Below are positions 1 through 7,354 of a stretch of DNA of 21,799 nucleotides, piece after piece (positions within the stretch are counted from its first letter, which is position 1; each line of letters starts with the position of its first letter). The notes under the pieces were generated by a model, which saw only the letters and a list, made by a program, of their open reading frames with translations, was not told the origin of the DNA and searched no databases. This stretch comes from an uncultured Clostridia bacterium (GTDB taxonomy: Bacteria; Bacillota; Clostridia; Oscillospirales; CAG-272), in assembly GCA_937884385.1 (NCBI GenBank), contig CALGCW010000314.1:1-21799 (forward strand), given 5' to 3'. Made by a program: the position numbers and the translations under genes.

Positions 1-1785
1 GTTCTGCGTGACGATTGGGGTTTTGAAGGACTTGTGATGAGCGACTGGGGCGCGGTCAACGACAGAGTTGAGGGACTCAAGGCAGGACTTGACCTTGAGA
101 TGCCCGGTGATATCGCACATAACCGCCAGGTCATTATCGATGCGGTCAATGACGGCACGCTCTCTTTGGAAGTGCTTGATACCGCAGTAAGACGCGTATT
201 GAATATGATCTATAATACCACGCTTGCAGAGGGAACAGTACCGGATAAATTCCTTGAGCACGCAGACCTCGCAAGGGATATAGCAGTTGACGGTGCGGTG
301 CTTTTGAAGAACAAAAATAATATTTTACCGTTGAATGAGGAGGAGAGATATCTCGTTATCGGCGAGATGTTTGAAAAGATGCGCTACCAGGGGGCAGGCT
401 CATCCTTGCTCCGCCCGTATAAGCTCACCACTCCCAAGGCGGCGTTTGACGCACGCGGTGTGAAGTATTATTATGAAAAGGGATACAACGTTGACTCGTT
501 TGAGGACGAAGGCGCGCTTTTGCAAAGAGCTGTAATAAAGGCTGAAAGAGCCGATAAGATCATATTCTTCGGCGGACTTTCCGAATATGCGGAAAGCGAA
601 GGATTTGACAGAAAAACGCTTGCTTTGCCTCAAAATCAAGTCAATCTCCTCAAAAGACTTGCAAAGTATAAAAAGAAGATCGTTTTCGTTATGTACGGCG
701 GAAGTCCCGTTGAGATGGACTTTGATGAATACGTCGATGCTATTCTCAATATGTATCTTCCGGGCGAGCTTGGCGGTGAGGCGACCTATGAGCTTCTTTT
801 CGGAAAGGCTTGTCCATCGGGCAGGCTTTGCGAGACATGGCCAAATAAGTGCGAGGATATCCCGTTTGTGGATGAGTTTACAAAAACGACCAACGATAGA
901 TATAAGGAGAGCATATTCGTTGGCTACAGGTATTATTCGAGCTTTAAGGTCCCGGTTAAGTATCCGTTTGGCTACGGACTTTCATACACTCAATTTGCGC
1001 ACAGCAATCTTAAGGCAGAAAAGTGCGTTGATGCGGTAAAGGTGAGCGTCGACGTTAAAAACATAGGCAAGATAGACGGCTCCGACGTGCTTGAGATATT
1101 CGTTGAAGCACCCAAAACGGGTGTCGTTAAACCATTGCGCGAGCTTCGCGGATTTGAAAAGGTATTTCTTAAGGCGGGGGAGAGCAAGACGGTCGAGATC
1201 GTTGTTTCTCTTGACAGCCTCAGATACTATATCGGCGGTGAATGGGTGCTTGAAAACGGAGAGTACCTCTTTGAGCTTTGCGCAAACGTCAACGAGGTAA
1301 AGCTTTCTGCTCCCGTTCGTATCACGGAGGGTGTTGATGCTATCGATGACAGCGCATATACCGAGCTCTATAATGTAAATCAGTACAGATTTATTACGAT
1401 GCCGGATTATAAATTCGATAATCTGATCGGAAGAACTATACCTTCCCCCGAGGTCAAGAGACCGTATGATCTCAACACTCCGATGAGGGAATACCAAACC
1501 CTCGGCGGTAAGGCATTCTTCAAGCTTCTTATCGGTGTATTTAAGCTCATATACAAAATGGAGCTTAACAGCAAGGACAGTCCCGACAAGGAGACCAAGG
1601 TCAAAAATGCGTATTTCGGTTGGCAGATAATGTATACGATGAGTCTTCGCTCGATGTCATATGCAAGTGAGGGAATGCTCTCTCACAATATGGCGTGTGC
1701 GATACTTGAGCTTGTCAATAACCACCCCCTTCGCGCGATCAAGAAGATGATCAGTGGCGAAAAATGCGTAAAACTGCCCGACTAA
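1..1785 (+). CDS. Glycoside hydrolase family 3 (beta-glucosidase-like), 5'-truncated by window edge
   Basis: The reading frame is open from base 1, so the N-terminal part of the TIM-barrel lies outside the window; 594 residues remain. The motif GLVMSDWGA at residues 10-18 carries the GH3 catalytic nucleophile Asp15 (codon 43-45). After it come the GH3 C-terminal alpha/beta sandwich (GAVLLKN, then ESEGFDRKTLALP, then YLPGELGGEATYELLFG), the GYGLSYTQF segment, and a fibronectin-III-like domain starting near SVDVKNIG. A further tail of about 130 residues follows, as in many clostridial GH3 proteins. The family hydrolyses beta-linked glucosides, xylosides or related sugars from non-reducing ends; the substrate cannot be read from sequence. 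No secretion signal can be judged because the start is missing. A strong terminator follows directly, so this is the last gene of its transcript. Confidence 0.93.
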   Translation, partial: VLRDDWGFEGLVMSDWGAVNDRVEGLKAGLDLEMPGDIAHNRQVIIDAVNDGTLSLEVLDTAVRRVLNMIYNTTLAEGTVPDKFLEHADLARDIAVDGAVLLKNKNNILPLNEEERYLVIGEMFEKMRYQGAGSSLLRPYKLTTPKAAFDARGVKYYYEKGYNVDSFEDEGALLQRAVIKAERADKIIFFGGLSEYAESEGFDRKTLALPQNQVNLLKRLAKYKKKIVFVMYGGSPVEMDFDEYVDAILNMYLPGELGGEATYELLFGKACPSGRLCETWPNKCEDIPFVDEFTKTTNDRYKESIFVGYRYYSSFKVPVKYPFGYGLSYTQFAHSNLKAEKCVDAVKVSVDVKNIGKIDGSDVLEIFVEAPKTGVVKPLRELRGFEKVFLKAGESKTVEIVVSLDSLRYYIGGEWVLENGEYLFELCANVNEVKLSAPVRITEGVDAIDDSAYTELYNVNQYRFITMPDYKFDNLIGRTIPSPEVKRPYDLNTPMREYQTLGGKAFFKLLIGVFKLIYKMELNSKDSPDKETKVKNAYFGWQIMYTMSLRSMSYASEGMLSHNMACAILELVNNHPLRAIKKMISGEKCVKLPD

Positions 1786-1796
1786 AGCAGAATAAT

Positions 1797-1826
1797 AAAA
1801 TCCCTGCATTTTTTGCAGGGATTTTT
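1797..1826 (+). terminator. Rho-independent terminator of the GH3 gene
   Basis: Arms TCCCTGCA (1801-1808) and TGCAGGGA (1814-1821) enclose a T5 loop. Flanking A4 and T5 runs extend the stem and supply the U-tract. It begins 12 bases after the GH3 stop codon. Confidence 0.9.
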
Positions 1827-1836
1827 GCTTTAACTC

Positions 1837-1865
1837 TTGAAAAACGATTGAAAATATGTTAATAT
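1837..1865 (+). promoter_or_regulatory. SigA-type promoter of the cobalamin riboswitch transcript
   Basis: TTGAAA (1837-1842), a 17-base spacer, and TAATAT (1860-1865). Transcription would start near 1872, just ahead of the riboswitch aptamer, so the leader contains the whole aptamer. Confidence 0.75.
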
Positions 1866-1884
1866 AGTGTGACAAAAGAATAAA

Positions 1885-2021
1885 CACAGTTCATTTTCAG
1901 TCGGGTACGCTGCTTGATGGCGTAGCTCGGGGATGAGGAAATCGCGGTGCGAATCCGCAGCAACAGCCATTACCGTATCTTATCCTGTGGGATAACAAGT
2001 CGGAATGCTCATCGTTCTGTG
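1885..2021 (+). promoter_or_regulatory. Cobalamin (B12) riboswitch aptamer
   Basis: The B12-aptamer core is recognisable: GAGGAAA, then GCGGTGCGAATCCGCAGCA (1945-1963 region), then the B12-box equivalent CAGCCATTACCGTA. A variable hairpin ATCC-TGTG-GGAT follows, then AAGTCGGAATGCTCATC, which corresponds to the consensus AGxCxGxAxxCCTGCC. Two long-range pairings close the fold: GATGAG (1932-1937) with CTCATC (about 2008-2013), and CACAG (1885-1889) with CTGTG (2017-2021). Adenosyl- or other cobalamins are the established ligands of this riboswitch family. With the terminator at 2100-2134 it should turn expression off when B12 is plentiful. The outer boundaries are approximate. Confidence 0.88.
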
Positions 2022-2099
2022 ACACGTAAAAGGACTTTCGGGCAAATAGGGAAGACGGTGTAAATACAGAGGGGTACGGCAGGGTACTCTTCGTTTCGC

Positions 2100-2134
2100 G
2101 CGCTTTCCTTGGGAGAGGGCGCTTTTATTTTATC
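2100..2134 (+). terminator. Attenuator terminator of the cobalamin riboswitch
   Basis: The 5' arm 2100-2107 (GCGCTTTC) pairs with 2115-2122 (GAGGGCGC) using two G-U pairs, and is followed by TTTTATTTTAT. It lies after the aptamer and before the ribosome binding site of the lipoprotein gene, the expected position for an expression platform acting by premature termination. The competing antiterminator pairing was not worked out. Confidence 0.65.
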
Positions 2135-2161
2135 CTTTTGAAAAAGAAAGGAAATATTATT

Positions 2162-2566
2162 ATGAAAAAACAATTTTTAGCACTGCTTTTAGCAATTTTA
2201 CTCGTATCATTTGTATCTTGCTTGACAAGAAATCCTTGGCTTGATGCGGTGTATACAGAGGATACGGAGCTCGGTGAGGGAGCAAAGACGGTCACCGTAG
2301 ATCTGCGTGTGAAAGAACACAGCATTACATTCACCATTCATACCGATGCAGAAACCTTGGGTGCGGCTTTGCTTGAGAATAACCTTATTGAGGGAGAGGA
2401 CAGCCAGTACGGACTTTACATTAAAAAAGTAAACGGCATTCTTGCGGATTATGACCGAGACGGCAGCTATTGGGGATTCTATCAAAACGGTGAATATATG
2501 ATGACGGGAGTTGATTCCACACCTATCTCGGGCGGCGAGCATTTTGAGCTTGTGTATGAAAAGTAA
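2162..2566 (+). CDS. DUF4430 (transcobalamin-like C-terminal domain) lipoprotein
   Basis: This is a 134-residue lipoprotein. A signal peptide (MKKQFLALLLAILLVSFVSC) places the lipidated cysteine at Cys20, so the protein should sit on the outer face of the membrane. The rest is one DUF4430 domain, recognised by LGAALLENNLIEGEDSQYG, YIKKVNGI, DYDRDGSYWGFYQNGEYM and GVDSTPISGGEHFELVY. DUF4430 is related to the C-terminal domain of animal transcobalamin and intrinsic factor. The ATG at 2162 was chosen over an upstream TTG at 2138 because AAAGGAAA lies 8 bases before it and it starts the signal peptide. The gene is under the cobalamin riboswitch and overlaps the next gene by 11 bases. Inference: it is a surface corrinoid-capture subunit feeding the membrane component encoded next. 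It could instead bind another ligand salvaged under B12 limitation. Confidence 0.88.
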   Translation: MKKQFLALLLAILLVSFVSCLTRNPWLDAVYTEDTELGEGAKTVTVDLRVKEHSITFTIHTDAETLGAALLENNLIEGEDSQYGLYIKKVNGILADYDRDGSYWGFYQNGEYMMTGVDSTPISGGEHFELVYEK

Positions 2567-3074
2567 GCATTTATCCGTAAGAGAGATATGCCTTTTCGGT
2601 ATACTTGCGGCATTGATGTTTATATCAAAAATAGTTATGGAGGCGCTTCCGAACATACACCTGCTCGGTATGTTGACGATCACTTATACGATAGTTTTTC
2701 GTAAAAAAGCACTTATTCCTATATACGTATACGTCCTGTTAAACGGACTTTTCGCGGGATTTAGCGCTTGGTGGGTACCCTATCTCTATATTTGGACATT
2801 ACTGTGGGGCATTACTATGATCTTGCCTCAAAATATGCCTAAAGCTATAGCTTGTGTGGTATATCCGATCATTTGCGCGCTTCACGGGCTTTTCTTCGGA
2901 GTGCTGTATGCACCTGTGCAGGCGATAATTTATGGATTTAACTTTGAACAAACGCTTGCTTGGATTGTGGCAGGATTTACCTTCGATATCATACATATGG
3001 TAGGCAACTTTGCCGTGGGATTGCTCATTTTCCCGGCAAGTCAAGCTCTCTTAAGGCTTGTTAAAGATATTTAA
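2556..3074 (+). CDS. ECF-type transporter S component, probable corrinoid uptake
   Basis: This 172-residue, very hydrophobic protein has about five or six membrane helices and resembles the substrate-specific S components of energy-coupling factor transporters. Visible segments include ICLFGILAALMFISKIVME, ALIPIYVYVLLNGLFAG, the aromatic stretch WWVPYLYIWTLLWG, and VAGFTFDIIHMVGNFAVGL. S components bind a vitamin and work with a shared ATPase/T module encoded elsewhere; no EcfA or EcfT lies in the window. The ATG at 2556 sits inside the end of the DUF4430 lipoprotein gene, so the two are co-translated and share the B12 riboswitch. That regulation is the main reason to propose a cobalamin or corrinoid substrate; the sequence alone does not prove it. 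A terminator follows at once, so these two genes form the whole unit. Confidence 0.8.
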   Translation: MKSKHLSVREICLFGILAALMFISKIVMEALPNIHLLGMLTITYTIVFRKKALIPIYVYVLLNGLFAGFSAWWVPYLYIWTLLWGITMILPQNMPKAIACVVYPIICALHGLFFGVLYAPVQAIIYGFNFEQTLAWIVAGFTFDIIHMVGNFAVGLLIFPASQALLRLVKDI

Positions 3075-3080
3075 CAAAAG

Positions 3081-3110
3081 AAACGGTCTGCTTCGGCAGA
3101 CCGTTTTATT
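3081..3110. terminator. Bidirectional terminator between convergent genes
   Basis: A perfect stem CGGTCTGC-TTCG-GCAGACCG, with AAA on the left and TTTTATTTATT on the right. It serves the riboswitch operon on the plus strand and the GTPase-nuclease gene on the minus strand, whose stop codon (3110-3112) touches it. Confidence 0.92.
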
Positions 3111-5692
3111 TATTCGTTATTTTCTGATAGCTTTCGCACAAAATCGGTTATTTCATTTCCAACGGTGATCAGCTCGTCGCAGAATTCCTTTACGGTCATT
3201 CGTGATATTCCTGAATGTACTGCGGCAAACTGGACGAGTCGGTCACCCGTTACCACACGTATTTTGTAGTTGGGTCCAAGCTCGTGCATCATCCTCTCAA
3301 TGAATGCGTCGGCAGTCCGGTTTTCCTTTGTGAATACCACTCTGTATCCGTCGTGAACAAAGTCCGAGCCAACTCCATCGTTAACGAGATATGCATCGAA
3401 TACAAGAGTGAGGCTTTGCTTGGTATATGAGACGTAATTTGACAGTATATCCATAAGAGTTTCTCTTGCCTTTTCAAGTGAATAATCGGCAAGCTCCTTA
3501 AGATCGTCCCAACCGTAAATAAGGTTGTATCCGTCTACGATCACCATACTCTCCTGCTTTGCGTATGTATTCTTCTTCTTCTGCTTTGCCTTTGGCGCGG
3601 TTATTACCTTCGGCTCGCTGTATTTTTTTCGTCTTATGGGTCCGAATTCGCGGAGCATAATCGCTTCGAGCTCATCATCTGAAAGGGAATATTTCTTTGC
3701 GATCGATGAAGCCTTCGGGATTATGGCACTTACTCTTTCTTCCGTTTTAATATCTATGTCGATGTGCTTCATTGAGTCGACCTCGCGCCAGTTGACAACG
3801 TACCCCGCACCGTTTGAACAGAATACGGAGTGTGGGGGATTGCGAAGATCTGCTTCGGGGTCATAGCCGGATTTTTCGATTATTTCTTTCGCGTTGTGAC
3901 ATTCGTCATATCCGTCGCTGACGAAGGCGAGCTTGCCCTCTCCCCGAGTATAGGAAATAACGTCGGAGACGTAGTCGTGAATAGTGGCAACGGGCGCTCT
4001 GCCCGAAATATGCGTAAAGCTCTCCGTATTCTCCTCAAGAGCAAAATCTGCGTTTCTCATTTGAAGATCGTTCATTGCTTTTCCTACGAATTGGGTAGGT
4101 ATTTCAAGTCTGAATTTATAATAAGGCTCAAGCAAGGTACAGCCGCCCTTCATAAGACCGTGGCGAACCGCACGCAGAGCCGCTTGACGGAAATCTCCGC
4201 CATCGGTGTGCTTCAAATGTGCCTTTCCGGCTATAAGTGTTATTTTGGTGTCCGTTAGAAGAGAACCGGTCAAAACTCCGCGGTGGGATTTCTCGTACAG
4301 ATGGGACAGAATAAGCCTTTGCCAGTTGGTGGCAAGCATATTTTCGGGTAGTCTTACGTCAAATACAAGTCCCGTGCCTGCGGGCTGCGGTTCAAGAAGT
4401 ACCTGTACCTCGGCATAGTGTCGCAGGGGTTCAAAATGTCCTACTCCCACAGCTCTTGAGCTTATTTTTTCCTTATACAGTATTTTGCCGATATCAAACG
4501 AGCATTCGATTCCAAAGCGTTCAAGCGCAAGGCGTTTGATAAGGTCTATCTGGATCTCGCCCATAAGCCTTGCTTCGATCTGCCTTAATTCTTCGTTCCA
4601 ATAGAGATGGAGTGAGGGTTCCTCCTCCTCAAGCTCCTTTAATTTTGGGAAGTAGAGATTGGGATCGCACCCTTTGGGAAGTATGATCCTATAAGAAAGG
4701 ACCGGTTCAAGAATTGGAGTTGAAGAATTAGCTTCAATACCGAGACCTTGACCCGCGTAGGTCGCGCTGAGACCTATGACAGCGCAGATCTCGCCTGCGG
4801 TGGCAAAGTCGATCTGCTCGAATTTATCGCCTGAATAAAGCCGTATCTGGCTTATCTTTTCTGATATCCTTTTACCTTCGGGTGAAAGATACGTTATCTC
4901 GTCTCGAGCGGAAAGTTTTCCTCCTGTGATCTTCATATATGAGAGCCGCGTGTTTCCGACATGTGATATCTTATATACCTTTGCGCCGAAATCTTCGCTT
5001 TCGTAGACAGGGGATAGCGTATATTTATCAATAGTTGAAAGCAAAAATTCAACGCCAAGCATTCTTAGCGCGGAGCCGTAGGTGATGGGGAAAAGCTTCC
5101 TTTCCGAAACAAGTGACGCTATTGCCGCGTCCTCTATTTCTTCGCCGGAAATATGTGCTTCAAGAAGATCCTCGCTAAGCATTGCGAGGCGTTCATCAAG
5201 CTCCTCTTTAGTGTCCGTATCGTAAAAGCTGACACATTTATCGGATAAAAGCAAGTAGATTTCCTCTCCAATCTCTTCCTTAAGCTTGATGCCTATATCG
5301 CATTTATTAACGAAGATAAACGTAGGAACACCGTAATGCTCAAGAAGTGTCCAAAGGGTCTTGGTATGATTTTGCACCCCTTCGCTTGCACTTATGACGA
5401 GTATGGCATAGTCGAGAAGAGAGAGTGTGCGCTCTGCTTCTGCGGAAAAGTCCACGTGTCCGGGGGTATCAAGGAGAATAAAGTCACAGGCGTCGGTAGA
5501 AAAACGAGCTTGCTTTGAAAAAATCGTTATGCCTCGCTCTCGCTCAACTGCGTTTGTGTCAAGAAAGGTGTTTTTATGGTCGACTCTGCCAAGCGTTCTT
5601 ATCCTTCCGGAAATATAAAGTAATGCTTCGGAGAGAGTCGTTTTGCCCGCGTCAACGTGTGCGAGTATGCCGATAGTAAGCTTCTTTTTCAC
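3110..5692 (-). CDS. TetM/EF-G-like ribosomal GTPase fused to a YacP/Rae1-type NYN ribonuclease domain
   Basis: An 860-residue fusion. GTPase motifs: AHVDAGKTT (11-19), RGITI (53-57), DTPGH (75-79), NKCD (129-132) and SAL (207-209). EF-G/TetM-like domains II-V run to about residue 590. A family-specific segment (FCSNGAGYVVNW, 624-635) and a Lys-rich linker (695-713) follow. Residues 716-860 are a complete YacP-type NYN domain: VIVDGYNLI (Asp720), LVFDAYLV (Asp766), FTKENRTADAFIE (Asp795) and VVTGDRL (Asp817). Tetracycline-protection proteins displace drug from the ribosomal A site; the Bacillus homologue of the NYN domain, Rae1, cleaves mRNA in the A site. The TetM domain-IV loop is replaced by HTDGGDF (495-501), so tetracycline resistance should not be assumed. 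The GTG start has AAAGGAGA 7 bases upstream. Inferred role: ribosome rescue or mRNA cleavage. Confidence 0.9.
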   Translation of the reverse strand: MKKKLTIGILAHVDAGKTTLSEALLYISGRIRTLGRVDHKNTFLDTNAVERERGITIFSKQARFSTDACDFILLDTPGHVDFSAEAERTLSLLDYAILVISASEGVQNHTKTLWTLLEHYGVPTFIFVNKCDIGIKLKEEIGEEIYLLLSDKCVSFYDTDTKEELDERLAMLSEDLLEAHISGEEIEDAAIASLVSERKLFPITYGSALRMLGVEFLLSTIDKYTLSPVYESEDFGAKVYKISHVGNTRLSYMKITGGKLSARDEITYLSPEGKRISEKISQIRLYSGDKFEQIDFATAGEICAVIGLSATYAGQGLGIEANSSTPILEPVLSYRIILPKGCDPNLYFPKLKELEEEEPSLHLYWNEELRQIEARLMGEIQIDLIKRLALERFGIECSFDIGKILYKEKISSRAVGVGHFEPLRHYAEVQVLLEPQPAGTGLVFDVRLPENMLATNWQRLILSHLYEKSHRGVLTGSLLTDTKITLIAGKAHLKHTDGGDFRQAALRAVRHGLMKGGCTLLEPYYKFRLEIPTQFVGKAMNDLQMRNADFALEENTESFTHISGRAPVATIHDYVSDVISYTRGEGKLAFVSDGYDECHNAKEIIEKSGYDPEADLRNPPHSVFCSNGAGYVVNWREVDSMKHIDIDIKTEERVSAIIPKASSIAKKYSLSDDELEAIMLREFGPIRRKKYSEPKVITAPKAKQKKKNTYAKQESMVIVDGYNLIYGWDDLKELADYSLEKARETLMDILSNYVSYTKQSLTLVFDAYLVNDGVGSDFVHDGYRVVFTKENRTADAFIERMMHELGPNYKIRVVTGDRLVQFAAVHSGISRMTVKEFCDELITVGNEITDFVRKLSENNE

Positions 5693-5724
5693 TTATATTC
5701 TCCTTTCTTGAAATTATCAAATGT

Positions 5725-5753
5725 ATTATAGCATAAAAAAGGTGCATTTGCAA
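5725..5753 (-). promoter_or_regulatory. SigA-type promoter of the GTPase-nuclease gene
   Basis: On the minus strand, TTGCAA (5748-5753) and TATAAT (5725-5730) are separated by 17 bases, about 35 bases upstream of the GTG start. It is back-to-back with the LiaF-operon promoter. Confidence 0.75.
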
Positions 5754-5769
5754 GCCAATATTGGTAAAA

Positions 5770-5786
5770 TGCAACCGAAAGTTGCA
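5770..5786. promoter_or_regulatory. Candidate operator: inverted repeat between divergent promoters
   Basis: TGCAAC-CGAAA-GTTGCA is a perfect 6-base inverted repeat between the two -35 boxes at 5748-5753 and 5807-5812. Further TGCAA/TTGCA words occur at 5743-5753, 5791 and 5807. A regulator could control both directions from here; no candidate regulator gene is in the window. Confidence 0.4.
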
Positions 5787-5806
5787 CAAATGCAATCAAA
5801 AAGGTC

Positions 5807-5835
5807 TTGCAAAAATATGGTTTTTTTGATATACT
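5807..5835 (+). promoter_or_regulatory. SigA-type promoter of the LiaF-like operon
   Basis: TTGCAA (5807-5812), a 17-base spacer with a T7 run, and TATACT (5830-5835). The ATG of the first gene is 33 bases downstream, behind GAAAGGAG at 5853-5860. Confidence 0.75.
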
Positions 5836-5867
5836 GTCAGTGTAGAAAAACCGAAAGGAGTATACAT

Positions 5868-6545
5868 ATGAAAAACTTAAAAAGAACTATCTGGGGCATA
5901 ATTTTGGTCCTTGCGGCGATAATTATCGCACTCAATTCATTCAATATCATTGATTTTGACCTTTTCTTCGACGGCTGGTGGACTTTATTCATTATCATTC
6001 CTTCATTCGTTGGACTTATTGAGAATAAGAACAAGGGCGGTAGCGTATTTGGCTTGCTGTTTGGAATATTCTTACTCTTGTGTGCTCGCGATATCCTTGA
6101 ATTTGATATGATATGGAAGCTTTTGGTACCCGCGTTCGTTGCATACATAGGCTTTAAGATGATATTTTCATCCTTCAGAAAGAATAAAACTGACAGGATA
6201 ATCAAAGAGATCAAAAGGGACGGCAGAGACCTGCAGAACGGCTTTGCGGTGTTCTGCGGAACGGAGTTGAGCTTTGACAATGCTGTTTTCGACGGTGCTG
6301 ATCTTACTGCTGTGTTCGGCGGCATTGACTGTGATCTCCGCGGTGCGATAATCGACCGTGATTGTGTCATAAAGGTCTGTTGTGTCTTTGGCGGCATCGA
6401 TATTAAGGTGCCCGATAACGTTAAGGTAGTCACAAACGCTGCCGCAATATTTGGCGGAATTGACGTGCTCAAGAGCAATTCTACCGCAGAGCATACACTC
6501 TATATTGAAGGTCTTTGCACCTTTGGAGGTGTGGATGTTAAATGA
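5868..6545 (+). CDS. LiaF-like membrane protein (DUF5668-like helices plus cell-wall-stress C-terminal domain)
   Basis: A 225-residue protein. The N-terminal half has about four membrane helices (WGIILVLAAIIIAL, WWTLFIIIPSFVGLI, VFGLLFGIFLLLC, LLVPAFVAYIGFKMIF). A charged linker leads to a beta-helical C-terminal domain of the LiaF/toastrack kind, built on four copies of a V/A-F-G-G-I/V-D turn (AVFGGID, CVFGGID, AIFGGID, CTFGGVD). LiaF proteins of Firmicutes repress LiaS/LiaR-type sensing of cell-envelope stress, but no two-component genes are next to this one. The ATG at 5868 was chosen because GAAAGGAG lies 7 bases upstream; a longer reading from 5721 would run through the promoter. It overlaps the next gene in an ATGA, so the two are translationally coupled. 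Inferred role: membrane-stress sensing or buffering. Confidence 0.85.
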   Translation: MKNLKRTIWGIILVLAAIIIALNSFNIIDFDLFFDGWWTLFIIIPSFVGLIENKNKGGSVFGLLFGIFLLLCARDILEFDMIWKLLVPAFVAYIGFKMIFSSFRKNKTDRIIKEIKRDGRDLQNGFAVFCGTELSFDNAVFDGADLTAVFGGIDCDLRGAIIDRDCVIKVCCVFGGIDIKVPDNVKVVTNAAAIFGGIDVLKSNSTAEHTLYIEGLCTFGGVDVK

Positions 6546-7354
6546 CAAATTTTCAGATCGCTGTTAAGTATTTAGCTATAGCACTTGCTGTTTTACTTGC
6601 ATTAGCAATTATTGTGGGAATAGTTGGAGTTTTTGGTATGATATTTGGTATTGGCAGAGAAGATTACGTTTTGGAAGAAAGCGTAGATATAGATATTTCG
6701 CAGAATATCACGGCGCTGGATCTTCAGATCAACGCGGCTTATTTGAAAATAGTTGAAGGAGAGAGCTTTGCGCTTTCGTCTAATCTTAAGGATCTTCGTG
6801 TGTCCGAAAGAAACGGAGAGCTTGTGATCACCGAAAAAAGAAGAAAGGTCTCTCTACATTCGACCGAGCTTGGCGAGATCATTCTTGTAGTGCCCGCAGG
6901 CACGGTATTTAGTCGCGTGAGCATTGAAGCGGGCGCGGGTGATGTTGAGGTATCAACTCTTGTGACGGATAGACTTGATCTTGAATTCGGTGCGGGCAGG
7001 GTGGATATTTCTTACCTTGAAGCAAAGATAAATGCCGATATCGAAACGGGAGCCGGTAAGCTTACTGTCAGAGACGGAAAGATCAACAATCTTGACCTTG
7101 ACCTTGGTGTCGGCAAGACTGATCTTCGTGCGGCGGTTACGGGCAATTCTGATATTGACTGCGGAGTAGGAGCAACGGATATCGTATTTTGCGGATCGAG
7201 AGATGATTATTCGGTAAGAATAAACACGGGTATCGGAAGCGTTAACGTCGATGGCTCACATTTGAGTGGAAGCACGTCATTTGGAAAGGGAAGCAGCCTT
7301 ATCAGCATTGACGGCGGTGTAGGCTCGATCAATATTGAATTCGAAAATGAGTAA
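6542..7354 (+). CDS. DUF4097 beta-repeat membrane protein (LiaG-like)
   Basis: This 270-residue protein has one N-terminal membrane helix (about residues 8-37) and then a repetitive beta-strand domain of the DUF4097/LiaG type. Its signature is a series of Gly-x-Gly turns at roughly 20-residue intervals: EAGAGDVEV, EFGAGRVDI, ETGAGKLTV, DLGVGKTDL, DCGVGATDI, NTGIGSVNV and DGGVGSINI. This predicts a right-handed beta-helix outside the membrane. LiaG-type proteins accompany LiaF in envelope-stress operons, and here the gene overlaps the LiaF-like gene by four bases (ATGA), consistent with joint production. The biochemical role of DUF4097 is not established, and nothing in this copy suggests an enzymatic site. 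Confidence 0.85.
   Translation: MTNFQIAVKYLAIALAVLLALAIIVGIVGVFGMIFGIGREDYVLEESVDIDISQNITALDLQINAAYLKIVEGESFALSSNLKDLRVSERNGELVITEKRRKVSLHSTELGEIILVVPAGTVFSRVSIEAGAGDVEVSTLVTDRLDLEFGAGRVDISYLEAKINADIETGAGKLTVRDGKINNLDLDLGVGKTDLRAAVTGNSDIDCGVGATDIVFCGSRDDYSVRINTGIGSVNVDGSHLSGSTSFGKGSSLISIDGGVGSINIEFENE

Noticed and set aside
982..1497. 171-codon minus-strand frame opposite the GH3 gene
   Set aside because: It lies wholly inside a well-supported GH3 gene and has no recognisable features.
1..1785. GH3 and GH2 genes as parts of one polysaccharide utilisation locus
   Set aside because: They lie at opposite ends of the window on different strands, with separate control and no transporter or regulator nearby.
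3110..5692. Calling this gene tetracycline resistance (tetM/tetO)
   Set aside because: The GTPase body is similar, but the drug-contact loop differs and a nuclease domain is appended, so a resistance label is not supported.
5721..5867. Upstream extension of the LiaF-like protein to an ATG at 5721
   Set aside because: The extension covers the -35 and -10 boxes and the operator-like repeat; the ATG at 5868 has an excellent ribosome binding site and starts the family sequence.
5837..6478. 213-codon minus-strand frame opposite the LiaF-like gene
   Set aside because: It is antisense to a gene with clear family motifs and has low-complexity, Ser/Pro-rich content typical of shadow frames.
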